This document shows positions 16,643 to 26,181 of a stretch of DNA of 64,000 nucleotides, piece by piece. Source of the stretch: Leisingera daeponensis DSM 23529 (lineage in GTDB: Bacteria > Pseudomonadota > Alphaproteobacteria > Rhodobacterales > Rhodobacteraceae); assembly GCF_000473145.1 (NCBI RefSeq), contig NZ_KI421500.1, positions 3,063,725-3,127,724 of the forward strand, written 5' to 3'. The stretch's first letter is position 1; every line of letters begins with the position of its first letter. A model generated the notes under the pieces. The model ran no database searches and was not told where the DNA came from. It was given only the letters and a program-made list of their open reading frames with translations. A program made the translations under genes and the position numbers.

Positions 16643-18034
16643 ATGACCGATACCGCCTTTGCGTCCGGAACCAGCGCCGTCCAGGCGGCGGAGCGCGGCA
16701 GCTTGCAGCAAGGCTCATCCGCCGAAACCAAGTTCGCGGAGGCAGCGCTCGATGCGCACAAGCGGCGCGGGTTGCAGCTGGCCGTGCGGGCCCGCTGGAT
16801 CGCGATGCCGGTTATCGGCGTGTTCCTGGTTTTCATAAATCCAGCGTGGGAGATGCTGTATTACCAAGGCATTCTGCTGCTGTTGTGCCTGAACGGCTGG
16901 TTCATCAGCCGCGCCGGACGGGTCGGGCGGTCGCGGGCAGAGCTGGCCCTGATCTTTGCCGACCTTCTGATCATGACCGCCGGCATGGTGGTGCCGAACC
17001 CGTTCGCCAGCCAGGAATTTCCCGTGGCCATGCAGTACCGGTTCGACAACTTTCAGTACTTCTTTGTCATTCTGGCCGCCGGCACGATGGCTTATTCTTG
17101 GCGCACGGTGATTGCGATGGGCGTCTGGACCGCAGCGATGTGGCTGGGTGCGCTGTCATTGGCATGGTGGTTTTCCACCCCTGTGCCCGGCCTGAGCGAA
17201 GCTGCCCGCGCGGCCTTTCCCTGGGATCCGCATTTGCTGGCGTTTGTTGACCCCAATGATTTTGTTGTGCGGCTGCGGGTGCAGGAGGCCGTGGTCTTTG
17301 TGCTGGTGGCGGTGACGCTGGGCTTTTCGGTGCGCCGGTTCAGCGGGCTGCTGCGGCGCAATGCCAGCCTGACGCGGGAGCGGGCGAACCTGTCGCGCTA
17401 CTTCTCGCCCAACGTGGTGGAGCAGCTGTCGCAGAACGACGAGCCGCTGAAACAGGTGCGCAGCGAGAACGTGGCGGTGCTGTTCATCGACATCGTCGGC
17501 TTCACCCGGCTGTCGGCGGGGATGCAGCCGCGGGCGGTGATTGATCTCTTGCGCGAATTTCACGGCCGGATGGAGCGCGAGGTGTTCCGCCATCACGGCA
17601 CGCTCGACAAATACCTGGGCGACGGGCTGATGGCGACCTTCGGCACGCCGGTGTCGGGGGTGCGGGATGCCAGCAACGCGCTGGCCTGTGCCCATGCCAT
17701 GCGGGCGTCGCTGGCAAAGTGGAATACGGAGCGCATCCGCCAGGGCAAACCGGAGATCCGCGCCGGGATCGGCATTCATTACGGCGAGGCGCTGCTGGGC
17801 GACATCGGCGCCAACCGGCTGGAATATGCGGTGATCGGCATGACGGTGAATGTTGCCGCCCGGCTGGAGAGCCTGACCCGCACGCTGCAGGCCAGGATCG
17901 TGGTCAGTGAAGCGCTGGCGCAGCGCGTCAAGGCAGAGCAGGCAGAGCCGGGCCTGCTGGACGGTGCCACCCGGCACCCCGGCCAGGAGGTGCGCGGGCT
18001 GGATCAGCCGATGACCGTGCTGGCCTGGGGCTGA
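16643..18034 (+). CDS. Membrane-bound class III nucleotide cyclase
   Basis: A 463-residue protein with an N-terminal membrane region of about six helices (residues about 37-225) and a C-terminal class III cyclase domain. The metal-binding Asp lies in LFIDIVGFT (about 283), and the second in DKYLGDGLMATFG. The base-recognition positions carry Lys (DKY) and Glu (LEYAVIG), so adenylate cyclase is likely but guanylate cyclase is not excluded. The helix layout suggests a membrane sensor like those of other bacterial cyclases. The ATG at 16643 is preferred over 16637 because GGGGG then sits 7 bases upstream. It ends 3 bases from the convergent alkB-like gene. It is the second cyclase in 5 kb. Confidence 0.82.
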   Translation: MTDTAFASGTSAVQAAERGSLQQGSSAETKFAEAALDAHKRRGLQLAVRARWIAMPVIGVFLVFINPAWEMLYYQGILLLLCLNGWFISRAGRVGRSRAELALIFADLLIMTAGMVVPNPFASQEFPVAMQYRFDNFQYFFVILAAGTMAYSWRTVIAMGVWTAAMWLGALSLAWWFSTPVPGLSEAARAAFPWDPHLLAFVDPNDFVVRLRVQEAVVFVLVAVTLGFSVRRFSGLLRRNASLTRERANLSRYFSPNVVEQLSQNDEPLKQVRSENVAVLFIDIVGFTRLSAGMQPRAVIDLLREFHGRMEREVFRHHGTLDKYLGDGLMATFGTPVSGVRDASNALACAHAMRASLAKWNTERIRQGKPEIRAGIGIHYGEALLGDIGANRLEYAVIGMTVNVAARLESLTRTLQARIVVSEALAQRVKAEQAEPGLLDGATRHPGQEVRGLDQPMTVLAWG

Positions 18035-18037
18035 GCC

Positions 18038-19171
18038 TTAGCGCGGCAGCGGATTCTCGGCCTTGTTATAGGCGTGCCAGTCGGTGATTTCCGGGTAATA
18101 CCGCTGCCGCCAGCGGCGCACGCGGGGGTTCATCACCCGGCGCCACAGGGGCGGAATCATCGCCGCAATCGTCATCACCGGGTAGCCGTAGGGCAACTGC
18201 GGGGCGTCCGCCTCGGTATAATTCTGCAGCAGCGGGAAACGGCGGTTCGGCTTGTAATGGTGGTCCGAGTGGCGCTGCAGATTGATCAGCAGCCAGTTTG
18301 ATGCTTTGTGCGCCGCATTCCAGGAATGGCGCGGCTGGACCGGCTCATACTTGCCATCGCCCAGGTGTTTGCGGGTCAGCCCGTAATGCTCGACATAGTT
18401 GACCACCTCCAGCTGCCAGATGGCGGTGCCGGCCTGCACCAGGAACAGCAGCACGCCGGATATCCCGCCCAGCAGCAGCGCCAGCAGCAGCATGGCCGCC
18501 TGCAGCGCCCAGTAACGGAAGAACGGGTTCGATCGGTCGGTCCAGGGGCGGTTCTTCTTCGCCAGCTTTTCCTTCTCGGCGCGGAAGGCGGAATGCCAGC
18601 ACTGCCGCAGCACCCGCGGATAGAAGCGGTGAAAACCCTCATTATAGCGCGCGGTGACCGGATCGCGGGGCGTGCCGACATAGCGGTGATGGACCAGCAG
18701 ATGCTCGGACCGGAAATGCGAGTACAGCACCATCGCCAGCAGGATATCCCCCAGCCAGCGCTCCACCCGGCTGGACTGGTGCATCAGCTCGTGGCTGTAG
18801 TTGATGCCGACAGCGCCGGTCACCACACCAACACCAAAGAAGGCGGCGAATTTCTCAAAACCGTTCAGGTGCTCCGTGCCGCTGACGTACCAGATCAGCC
18901 CGAACAGGGTGAGGAATTGCAGCGGCACCCAAGCCGCGGTCAGCGCCTTGTACCATTTCAGATCGCTATCCGGCGTCTGCGGATCGGCGTTCTCGAGGTT
19001 AAGCCCGAACATCCCGTCCAGCACCGCAAACAGCTGCCAGGTCACCAGCGGCGGCAGCAGCAGCGCCCAGCCCCCCTGCAGCGCGGCGAACCAAACCAGC
19101 GGCAGCAGCAGAAAGGACATCCAGAATGGCAGGGCGCTTTGCCAGCGGGCAAGGGTTTCGGGGGCAATCAT
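18038..19171 (-). CDS. AlkB-type di-iron membrane hydroxylase (alkane 1-monooxygenase-like)
   Basis: A 377-residue integral membrane protein with the histidine boxes of AlkB-type monooxygenases: HELMH (about 126-130), EHLLVHH (about 155-161), NYVEHYG (about 258-264) and LQRHSDHH (about 297-304). These ligate two irons and hydroxylate terminal methyl groups of alkyl chains using rubredoxin. The second box has Val where AlkB proper has Gly (EHxxGHH). The ATG at 19171 has GGGAG 8 bases upstream; an earlier TTG is possible. No rubredoxin gene or alk regulator is nearby, so the substrate may not be a free alkane. Convergent with the cyclase gene, 3 bases apart. Confidence 0.78.
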   Translation of the reverse strand: MIAPETLARWQSALPFWMSFLLLPLVWFAALQGGWALLLPPLVTWQLFAVLDGMFGLNLENADPQTPDSDLKWYKALTAAWVPLQFLTLFGLIWYVSGTEHLNGFEKFAAFFGVGVVTGAVGINYSHELMHQSSRVERWLGDILLAMVLYSHFRSEHLLVHHRYVGTPRDPVTARYNEGFHRFYPRVLRQCWHSAFRAEKEKLAKKNRPWTDRSNPFFRYWALQAAMLLLALLLGGISGVLLFLVQAGTAIWQLEVVNYVEHYGLTRKHLGDGKYEPVQPRHSWNAAHKASNWLLINLQRHSDHHYKPNRRFPLLQNYTEADAPQLPYGYPVMTIAAMIPPLWRRVMNPRVRRWRQRYYPEITDWHAYNKAENPLPR

Positions 19172-19255
19172 GCCGGGGTCTCCCAATCAGTCAGCGCGCG
19201 TCTGCGCTGACCCTAGGCCCAAAGATCTGAAAACCCAAGAGGGGCGCAGCCTGAC

Positions 19256-20320
19256 CTAACGCCCCCTGTAGAGGTCGAACGCCTTGCGCATCACCGTGGG
19301 CAGGCTGGCGGGGCGGAACCCGTGGCGGGGGATCAGTTCCTGCGCAGGGTCCGGATTGAACCCTTCTGGCAGCTCCGCCGTCATCACCTGCAGGATCAGG
19401 TGGAAGTGGGTGAAGGTATGGCGCACCTCGCCGCCCAAGTCCTGCCAGTCCGCCGCGAAGGGGGGATTGGGGGCAGGGGCCTCGTTCCACTCCGACCCCG
19501 GCCAGCCGAGCATCCCGCCCAGCAGCCCCTTGTCCGGGCGCCGTTCCAGCAGCCAGGTCCCCGCCGCGGATTCCGCCAGGTAGACGATGCCGTAGCGGGT
19601 GGGTTTCGGCTTTTTCGGTGTTTTCTTGGGCAGCTCGGCGGCGGTGCCTGCCACCCGCGCCGCGCAAGGCGCCCGCCAGGGGCAGATGCCGCAGGCCGGG
19701 CTGCGGGGGGTGCAGATGGTGGCGCCCAGATCCATCACCGCCTGGGCATAGTCACCGGGCCGCCGGGCCGGGGTCAGCTCCGCCGCGCGCTCCTTCAGCA
19801 CGGGCTTCACGTCGGGCAGGGGATCGTGGATGTCATGCAGCCGGGACATCACCCGTTCGACATTTCCGTCCAGCACCGTCTCTGGCTGGTCGAAGGCGAT
19901 CGAGGAGATGGCAGCGGCGGTATAGGGGCCGATGCCGGGCAGCTTGATCAGCCCCTCGTAGCTGTCCGGAAAGACGCCCTCCCGGTCATCCGCCACCGTG
20001 CGGGCGCATTTCAGCAGGTTGCGGGCGCGGGCGTAATAACCAAGGCCCGCCCATTCGCTCATCACGTCGGCATCCTCTGCCGCGGCCAGATCCAGCACTG
20101 TGGGCCAGCGGCTGGTGAAGCGCAGGAAATACTCCCGCACCGCGGCCACGGTGGTTTGCTGCAGCATCACCTCGCTCAGCCAGACCTTGTAAGGATCGGG
20201 ACGGATTCCGGTGGCGCGCTCTGCCGGGCTGACGCGCCAGGGCATTTCGCGGGCGTGGATATCGTACCAGGCCAGCAGCTCTCCGCTCATTTCCGCTGCA
20301 TCGCTGTTCAAGTCACGCAT
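19256..20320 (-). CDS. mutY: A/G-specific adenine glycosylase
   Basis: A 354-residue MutY that excises adenine mispaired with 8-oxoguanine. The helix-hairpin-helix domain has the catalytic Glu in SEVMLQQT (about residue 49), the HhH loop LPGIGPYTAAA and the catalytic Asp region VMDLGA. The four Cys of the [4Fe-4S] cluster follow the C-x6-C-x2-C-x5-C pattern at about residues 202-218. A C-terminal NUDIX-like domain recognises 8-oxoguanine (LLERRPDKGLLGGM, and FTHFHL). AGGGA lies 7 bases before the ATG. It is divergent from dciA; the 84-base gap should hold both promoters. Confidence 0.95.
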   Translation of the reverse strand: MRDLNSDAAEMSGELLAWYDIHAREMPWRVSPAERATGIRPDPYKVWLSEVMLQQTTVAAVREYFLRFTSRWPTVLDLAAAEDADVMSEWAGLGYYARARNLLKCARTVADDREGVFPDSYEGLIKLPGIGPYTAAAISSIAFDQPETVLDGNVERVMSRLHDIHDPLPDVKPVLKERAAELTPARRPGDYAQAVMDLGATICTPRSPACGICPWRAPCAARVAGTAAELPKKTPKKPKPTRYGIVYLAESAAGTWLLERRPDKGLLGGMLGWPGSEWNEAPAPNPPFAADWQDLGGEVRHTFTHFHLILQVMTAELPEGFNPDPAQELIPRHGFRPASLPTVMRKAFDLYRGR

Positions 20321-20404
20321 TCGTTATTCCCTGGCTTTCGGTTAAGCTGGCGCCTGTAGTCGGGCTCTTTACAATAGGGTACGCAGTCGAGCAAAAGCTA
20401 GATC

Positions 20405-20932
20405 ATGGCATTCAGGCGCAGCACAACACGCGGGTTCGCACGAACCTCCAAGCTTCTAAATGAGCAGATCCGCAAGGCGGGGGAAAGCCGGGGATTCGCG
20501 GTGTCCCGGCTGCTGACCCATTGGGAAGAGATCGCAGGCCCGGATATTGCCGCGATGGCGCGGCCGGTGAATATCGGCTATGGCCGCGGCTCCTTCGGTG
20601 CCACGCTGACGGTGCTGACAACCGGGGCCAATGCGCCGATGCTGGAGATGCAGAAAGAACGCCTGCGCGAGCGGGTGAACGCGGTTTACGGCTTCAACGC
20701 CATCTCCAAGGTGCGGATCACGCAAACGGCACCGACGGGATTTTCCGACGGCCGCGTGGAATTCAAATATGCCCCCAAGGTGCAAGCACCGCTGCAGCCG
20801 GACCCGCAGGATGCGGCGGAGGCCAGCAAGGCCGCCGAAGGGGTGGAAAACGACGATTTGCGCGCCGCCCTGGAACGCCTGGGGCGCAATGTGCTGACAA
20901 AACAGAAAACGCAAGGAAAGGGGTTCAAATGA
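20405..20932 (+). CDS. dciA: DciA-like DUF721 protein (putative replicative helicase loader)
   Basis: A 175-residue protein with an N-terminal DUF721 domain (LLxHWxEIAGPxIA, about residues 38-51) and a beta-rich core ending before about residue 115. An acidic, Ala-rich tail follows. DUF721 proteins were identified as DciA, which works with the DnaB helicase at initiation in bacteria lacking DnaC or DnaI. The symbol rests on domain identity. The next gene starts inside its stop (ATGA) with GGAAAGGGG upstream, so replication factor and DsbA-like protein are co-translated, an arrangement common in this group with no evident functional reason. Confidence 0.8.
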   Translation: MAFRRSTTRGFARTSKLLNEQIRKAGESRGFAVSRLLTHWEEIAGPDIAAMARPVNIGYGRGSFGATLTVLTTGANAPMLEMQKERLRERVNAVYGFNAISKVRITQTAPTGFSDGRVEFKYAPKVQAPLQPDPQDAAEASKAAEGVENDDLRAALERLGRNVLTKQKTQGKGFK

Positions 20933-21600
20933 CCCGTCTCATGTCTGGTGTGTTTGCCGCTGTTGCGGTTGTGGCGGGCGGTTATGCCCTGACCGGTTTC
21001 AACGCCCAGAGCAATCTGCCGGAAAACCCGCTGGTCGGCGCCGCTTATGCGCAAGAGGCCGAGGTGGACACCTCGACCATCACCGAGATGACCCTGGGGG
21101 CCGAGGATGCGCCGGTCACGCTGATCGAATACGCGTCCTACACCTGCCCGCATTGCGCCAATTTCCATAACACGGTCTTCAAGCAGCTGAAGAAAGACTA
21201 CATCGACACCGGCAAGGTGAAGTTCATTTACCGCGAGGTCTATTTCGACCGCTACGGGCTGTGGGCGTCGATGATTGCGCGCTGCAACGGGCCGGACAAG
21301 TTCTTTGGCATCTCCGACCTGATCTACAAGGGCCAGTCCGAATGGGCACGCGCCGGCGGTGCGTCGGAAATCGTTGATGAGCTGCGCAAGATCGGCCGCC
21401 TGGCGGGCCTGGAGAATGAGCAGCTCGAAGCTTGCCTGCAGGATGGCGCCAAGGCGCAGACCCTGGTGGCGTGGTACCAGGAGAACGCGACCGAGCACGG
21501 CATCGAGTCGACCCCCTCCTTCATCCTGAACGGCGAGAAGATCTCGAACCAGTCCTACGAGGAGTTCAAGAAGCTGCTGGACGCAGAGCTGGAAAGCTAA
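20929..21600 (+). CDS. DsbA-family thiol-disulfide oxidoreductase
   Basis: A 223-residue exported thioredoxin-fold protein. The N-terminus is a membrane-spanning signal (FAAVAVVAGGYAL) with possible cleavage after YAQEA. The active site CPHC is Cys73-Cys76, followed by the DsbA-like helical insertion and a cis-Pro loop near ESTPSF. CPHC is typical of DsbA, which oxidises folding periplasmic proteins; membrane-associated Roseobacter homologues are usually annotated as thioredoxin or DsbA family. It overlaps dciA by 4 bases. A terminator at 21624-21650 ends the operon. Confidence 0.88.
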   Translation: MTRLMSGVFAAVAVVAGGYALTGFNAQSNLPENPLVGAAYAQEAEVDTSTITEMTLGAEDAPVTLIEYASYTCPHCANFHNTVFKQLKKDYIDTGKVKFIYREVYFDRYGLWASMIARCNGPDKFFGISDLIYKGQSEWARAGGASEIVDELRKIGRLAGLENEQLEACLQDGAKAQTLVAWYQENATEHGIESTPSFILNGEKISNQSYEEFKKLLDAELES

Positions 21601-21623
21601 GCCAGCACCGCTGCACCGATGGC

Positions 21624-21650
21624 AAGCCCGGGCCTGTGCCCGGGCTTTTC
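21624..21650 (+). terminator. Rho-independent terminator
   Basis: The palindromic arms GCCCGGGC (21626-21633 and 21638-21645) close a CTGT loop. Two A-T pairs extend the stem into the T run. It lies 24 bases after the DsbA-like gene, between convergent operons. Confidence 0.85.
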
Positions 21651-21682
21651 TGTTTGAGGGCCACCGCGCAACCTGTGGCGGC

Positions 21683-22684
21683 TCAGGGCGCAGGCGCGGC
21701 TTTCTTCAGCAGGTCTTTCAAGGCGCTGTCTCCGGCAACCTGCAGCCGCACCGGCAGGGTGATCACCTTGCGGCGGAAGCTATCGGGCAGGCGGACCGCG
21801 TCCTTTTCGGTGGTGACCAGCTGGGCGCCGCGCAGCTTGGCCTCATTTTCCAGCCGGGTCAGCAGCGCCGGGGTCAGCGGCTGGTGATCGTCCAGCGCCT
21901 CGGCCCGGGCGACATCCGCCCCCAGGCTGCGCAGGGTGTCGAAGAATTTCTGCGGATGGCCGATGCCGGCAAAGGCCAGCACGCGGGTGCCGCTCCAGGG
22001 CATTCCGGTCTGCAAGGGTTCCAGCGCACCGGTGAAATGCGGCAGGCCCTGAAGCTGACTGCCCCAGGCGGCGGCAAAGGCCTGCTGGGCCGCCTCCGGC
22101 CCGATCGACAGAACAGCATCCGCGCGTTTCAGCCCGGCGGCCACCGGTTCGCGCAGGGGGCCTGCCGGCAGGCAGCGTCCGTTGCCGAAGCCATGCTGCG
22201 CGTCCACCACGATCAGCGACAGATCCTTGGCCACGGAGGGATTCTGAAAGCCGTCGTCCAGAAGGATCACCGTCGCCCCCGCTGCGGCAGCCGCCCGGGC
22301 GCCAGCGGCGCGGTCCTTGGCGACCCAGACCTCTCCAAAGGCGGCCAGCAGCAGCGGCTCATCCCCGGTCTGGGCGGCGTCATGCGTGGCGGGTAGCACC
22401 TGCACCGGCCCCTCCAGCGTGCCGCCATAGCCGCGGGTCACCACGTGCGGGTCATGCCCTTGGCTGCGCAGGGTTTCCAGCAGCCAGATGACCGTCGGCG
22501 TCTTGCCGGTCCCGCCGGCGTTCAGATTGCCCACGCAGATCACCGGCACACCGGCTGCGGCCGGGCTGCCCTTGGCGATTCTTGCGGCGGTGGCGCGCGC
22601 ATAGGCCCAGCCGAGCGGCGCGAGCAAGGCGGCCCGAACATCGAATGCGCCCGGCGGCTTGTGCCAGAAATCAGGTGCCCGCAT
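21683..22684 (-). CDS. lpxK: Tetraacyldisaccharide 4'-kinase
   Basis: A 333-residue LpxK, which phosphorylates the 4' position of the lipid A disaccharide on the inner membrane. The P-loop is [12 protein letters not shown] (about residues 52-63). The family pattern RGYGG follows at about residue 87, and DDGFQN appears near residue 140. An N-terminal hydrophobic helix anchors the enzyme. The ATG overlaps the end of the waaA-like gene by 14 bases, so Kdo transfer and lipid A phosphorylation are co-transcribed, as expected for lipid A biosynthesis. Confidence 0.95.
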   Translation of the reverse strand: MRAPDFWHKPPGAFDVRAALLAPLGWAYARATAARIAKGSPAAAGVPVICVGNLNAGGTGKTPTVIWLLETLRSQGHDPHVVTRGYGGTLEGPVQVLPATHDAAQTGDEPLLLAAFGEVWVAKDRAAGARAAAAAGATVILLDDGFQNPSVAKDLSLIVVDAQHGFGNGRCLPAGPLREPVAAGLKRADAVLSIGPEAAQQAFAAAWGSQLQGLPHFTGALEPLQTGMPWSGTRVLAFAGIGHPQKFFDTLRSLGADVARAEALDDHQPLTPALLTRLENEAKLRGAQLVTTEKDAVRLPDSFRRKVITLPVRLQVAGDSALKDLLKKAAPAP

Positions 22685-23864
22685 CGGTATCCTCGCGCCG
22701 GTCCAGAAGTTCCTGAACCTTTTCCAGAAGTGTGTCGGTCGTGGCCGCGCTTTCGGTCACGCTTTGCCAGCCGGCCAGCGCCATCTCCGCTGCCTTGTCC
22801 GGCGCCGACATTGCGACCACCGCATCGGTCATCTCCTCCTGCGTCCGCACGGGCCGGGCTGCGCCGGCCTTGGCCAGGCGCTCGTACAGGTCGCGGTGGG
22901 CATGGATGCCGGGGCCGTGCAGCAGGGCCGAGCCCAGGGCGGCTGCATCCAGGGGCGACTGGCCCTGGGCCGCAGGGTCCAGGCTGCTGGCAATCAGCGC
23001 AACCGGGGACAGCCGGTACCACAGGCCCAGATCCTCGCCGCCTGTGAGCAGCACCTGGGTGAAATCGTCCGGCTCGCCGCCGGTTTCCCAGTCGGCAAAG
23101 GACAGCCCGCTGTCCTGAAGCAGGCGGCGGGCGGCGTCCAGATCCGCGTAATCGTCCAGCGCGACCACCAGCAGCAGCCGGTGCAGCAGCCGCAAGGCAC
23201 CCCGGTGGGCGTCCAGAATGCGGGCCAGCTCGCTCAGCTTCACATGGGCCGCTAGCCAGATCGGGCGGCTGCCCAGGGTCTGCTGCATCGCGGCCAGCTC
23301 GTCATCGTTGCAGCCGGGCGGAATAGCGGAAACCCGCAGCTTGCCTGCCAGCTCCACCCGCTCCGCCGGAAAGCCGGTCCTGACCAGACGCGCCTGCACC
23401 GCCTTGGACGGGGTCAGGATGCAGGCCAGCCCCTCCAGCAGCCGCCGCCGCTGGTCCGGCAGCCAGCGGCTGGCCCGGTTCGGAACCTCATCCTCCAGCA
23501 GATCGGCCAGCAATACCCCGGTGCCCTGCTCGCGCAGCTGCCGCAGCATCACCCGCCGGGCGGGGGGGCCGGTCCAGATGCAGGCGTCAGGCTGCCAGTG
23601 CCCCAGAAACTCCCGCGCCTCCGCCTGGGTGTCTTCTGCCAGCGGGCCGACGGGAACATCGCAGCCGACGGTGCCGGTCAGCCGCAGGCCGGGCTCCCAG
23701 CTGGCCAGCACCGACAGGTCCGGGCGCAGGGCCTTGAGCCGGCGGCCGATATCGCACAGCGCCAGGTAGCGCTCCGCCGTTGTTGCATGCACCCACAGCA
23801 GCTCGCCCCTGGGACGGGGCTGCAGCACGGATTGGCGGCTGGGAGCTGTGGTTCGCCGTTGCAT
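22671..23864 (-). CDS. waaA: 3-deoxy-D-manno-octulosonic acid transferase-like (GT30)
   Basis: A 397-residue protein with the GT30 layout: an N-terminal Kdo-transferase domain ([30 protein letters not shown]) and a C-terminal GT-B half. It should attach Kdo to lipid IVA. It is shorter than the roughly 425-residue enteric enzyme because the usual N-terminal membrane helix is missing. The catalytic Glu region is reduced, so a divergent family member or a paralogue is possible. The start is uncertain: neither the ATG at 23864 nor the one at 23906 has a clear ribosome binding site. It overlaps lpxK by 14 bases. Confidence 0.75.
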   Translation of the reverse strand: MQRRTTAPSRQSVLQPRPRGELLWVHATTAERYLALCDIGRRLKALRPDLSVLASWEPGLRLTGTVGCDVPVGPLAEDTQAEAREFLGHWQPDACIWTGPPARRVMLRQLREQGTGVLLADLLEDEVPNRASRWLPDQRRRLLEGLACILTPSKAVQARLVRTGFPAERVELAGKLRVSAIPPGCNDDELAAMQQTLGSRPIWLAAHVKLSELARILDAHRGALRLLHRLLLVVALDDYADLDAARRLLQDSGLSFADWETGGEPDDFTQVLLTGGEDLGLWYRLSPVALIASSLDPAAQGQSPLDAAALGSALLHGPGIHAHRDLYERLAKAGAARPVRTQEEMTDAVVAMSAPDKAAEMALAGWQSVTESAATTDTLLEKVQELLDRREDTDAGT

Positions 23865-23977
23865 CTGGTTCGATCTTAAATTTCCGGCCCAACGTATCGG
23901 CAACATGCGGGTTTGTCTGTGAAAAATTTGCCGGCGTTGCAGCCGCCTCTGCTACCGCCGCTTAAGGCCGGCCGCTG

Positions 23978-24781
23978 TCAATGTCCAGTGATGCCGGGGC
24001 TGTCCGGGTCCAGTGCGTCCAGCAATGCCCGGTGCAGGGCGCTGCCGCCGGCCACCACGCCATTCAGGCGCGGGGCCGGGTTGTTGAAGCGCAAGGGGGT
24101 GCCGGTCCTGTCAGTGATGGTGCCGCCGGCCTCGCGCAGCAGCAGATCGCCTGCGGCAATGTCCCACTCCCAGCTCGGCCGCAGCGTCAGCATCGCACCG
24201 AACCGGCCGTCCGCCACCTTGGCCAGGCGGTAGGCCAGCGAGGGCCGGTAGCTGCGGATGAACGCGGGCGGGGTGCCGCCCAGCCAGTGATGCGCTTGCA
24301 GGTTGGGCTTGGCGGCCAGGACCTCTGTTATGGACAGGTCCAAGGCGGTAGAAACCCGGATCGGGGCGCCGTTGCAGGCGGCGCCCTGGCCCTTGGCCGC
24401 GGTGTACATCAGGTCCCGCTGCGGCAGGTAGATCACCGCCGCCGTCACCACGCCCTTTTCCGCAACCGCAATGGAATGCGCCCAGGTGCGCGAGCCTTGG
24501 GCAAAGCTGCGGGTGCCGTCGATCGGGTCGATGATGAACACCCGCTCCCGCGACAGCCGCGCGGCGCTGTCCTCGGTCTCCTCCGACAGCCAGCCGTAAC
24601 CGGGGCGCGCCTTCTGCAGCATGTCTTCGAGCATGGCGTTCACGGCCAGGTCTGCTTCTGTCACCGGGCCCGCGCCGCCGGGCTTGTCCCAGCTCCTGGC
24701 CTCGGGACCTGTGAAGCGGCATGCGATGTCTCCGGCCAGTTCCGCCGCTTTCACAAGCAGGGGCAGGTCAGTTGCCGGCAA
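23978..24781 (-). CDS. Inositol monophosphatase family / CysQ-like phosphatase
   Basis: A 267-residue Mg-dependent phosphatase of the FIG superfamily. The motifs are the metal-binding Glu pair (LSEETED, about 66-72), DPIDGT (about 85-90) and the C-terminal WEWDIAAGDLLLREAGG. Members include inositol monophosphatase and 3'(2'),5'-bisphosphate nucleotidase (CysQ); proximity to envelope genes does not decide between them. A TTG start at 24781 is used because GAGGGG sits 7 bases upstream and no in-frame ATG lies before conserved sequence. Its start overlaps the end of pmbA by 14 bases. Confidence 0.85.
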   Translation of the reverse strand: MPATDLPLLVKAAELAGDIACRFTGPEARSWDKPGGAGPVTEADLAVNAMLEDMLQKARPGYGWLSEETEDSAARLSRERVFIIDPIDGTRSFAQGSRTWAHSIAVAEKGVVTAAVIYLPQRDLMYTAAKGQGAACNGAPIRVSTALDLSITEVLAAKPNLQAHHWLGGTPPAFIRSYRPSLAYRLAKVADGRFGAMLTLRPSWEWDIAAGDLLLREAGGTITDRTGTPLRFNNPAPRLNGVVAGGSALHRALLDALDPDSPGITGH

Positions 24782-26114
24782 GTGTCATCCCCTCGGCCAG
24801 AAGCGACGGCACCACGGTGGACAGATGCGTGCGCGCGTCATTGGCCGGCACGATCCGGCGCAGCATGTCGAGCAGGTTGCCCGCGATGGTGCATTCGTTC
24901 ACCGGATAGGCGATCTCGCCGTTTTCCACCCAGAAGCCGGAGGCGCCGCGGGAATAATCCCCGGTGTTCGGATTGATGGTGGAGCCGATCATCGAGGTGA
25001 CCAGCAGGCCGGTGCCCATCTGTGCGATCAGATCCTCGCGGCTGGCCTCGCCCTGGGTCAGCGCAATGTTCCACGTGGCGGGCGAGGGCACCCCGCCGAT
25101 GCCGCGGGCGGCGTTGCCGGTGCTTTCCAGCCCCAGTTTCCGGGCGGAGGCCAGGTCCAGCGTCCAGCCGGTCAGAACGCCATTGTCCACCACGGTGCGG
25201 CGGCGGGTCGGCAGCCCTTCGCCATCAAAGGGGCGGGAGCCGGAAATGCGCGGGCGGTGCGGGTCCTCGATGACTGAGAGCGTTTCGGGCAGCACCTGCT
25301 GGCCCAGCGAATCCTTCAGCCAGGAGGAGCCGCGGGCAATCGCGGCGCCATTGGCGGCGGACAGCAGATGCCCGATCAGGGAGGAGGAGATGCGTTCGTC
25401 AAACAGCACCGGGAAGCTGCCGGTCTTGGGCTTGCGCGCCCCCAGCCGGGCCACGGCCCGCTCGCCGGCGGTGCGGCCGATCTCCTGAGCGCTGCGCAGG
25501 TCAGACTGGAACGTGCGCGAGTCGCCATCGTGGTCACGCTCCATGCCGGTGCCGGTGCCTGCGATCCCGGTGCAGGACAGCGACCGCCCGGTGCGCTGAT
25601 AGCCGCCGGAGAACCCGTTGGTGGCAGCCATGTGTACCGCGTGCCGGCCATAGCCTGCGGCGGCGGACTGCACCTGGCTGATGCCGGAGATCTCCTGGCA
25701 GGCGGCCTCGGCGGCCAGCGCGTCCGCTTGCAGCGCGGCCGGTTCCGGCTCGCCCGAGGGGTCTTCCAGCTCCAGTGCGGCCAGGTCCCAGTCCCGGGCC
25801 AGCTGCGACGGATCGGCAAGGCCAGCATAGGGATCCTCCGGCGCTTCCCTGGCCATCGCCACGGCGCGTTCGGCCATCGCCGCGATGGTTTCTGGGCGCA
25901 TGTCCGACGACGAGACCAGCGCCTGCCGCTTGCCCACAAAAACCCTAAGGCCCAGGTCGGTCCCTTCGGAGCGTTCCGCGTGCTCCAGCTTGCCCTCGCG
26001 CACTTCGATGCTGAGAGAGCTGCCCTCGGCAGCCATCGCATCAGCGGCATCCGCGCCGGCCTTGCGGGCGGCGTCAATCAGGGCGTGGCAAAGCGCTTCG
26101 GGGGACTGGGTCAT
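24768..26114 (-). CDS. pmbA: TldD/PmbA family metallopeptidase, PmbA type
   Basis: A 448-residue protein of the TldD/PmbA family. It has the N-terminal segment EGKLEHAERSEGTDLGLRV-like region (about residues 35-55) and the family's central Gly-rich DKDG-like and GFSGGYQRTG stretches. The C-terminal half contains GIGGVPSPATWNI and the GFWVENGEIAYPVNECTIAGN-type end. The HExxxH zinc motif of TldD is absent, as expected for PmbA. TldD/PmbA heterodimers degrade unfolded or modified peptides; tldD is not in this window. The ATG at 26114 has AGAAGG 5-6 bases upstream, and a GTG two codons earlier is possible. It heads the operon running to lpxK. Confidence 0.92.
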   Translation of the reverse strand: MTQSPEALCHALIDAARKAGADAADAMAAEGSSLSIEVREGKLEHAERSEGTDLGLRVFVGKRQALVSSSDMRPETIAAMAERAVAMAREAPEDPYAGLADPSQLARDWDLAALELEDPSGEPEPAALQADALAAEAACQEISGISQVQSAAAGYGRHAVHMAATNGFSGGYQRTGRSLSCTGIAGTGTGMERDHDGDSRTFQSDLRSAQEIGRTAGERAVARLGARKPKTGSFPVLFDERISSSLIGHLLSAANGAAIARGSSWLKDSLGQQVLPETLSVIEDPHRPRISGSRPFDGEGLPTRRRTVVDNGVLTGWTLDLASARKLGLESTGNAARGIGGVPSPATWNIALTQGEASREDLIAQMGTGLLVTSMIGSTINPNTGDYSRGASGFWVENGEIAYPVNECTIAGNLLDMLRRIVPANDARTHLSTVVPSLLAEGMTLAGN

Positions 26115-26181
26115 GGGCACCTTCTGTTCTGCTCTGTAAAAGAGCTATCCAGTGAGGCCGCTTGCCGCAAGTGCGGGCTGT

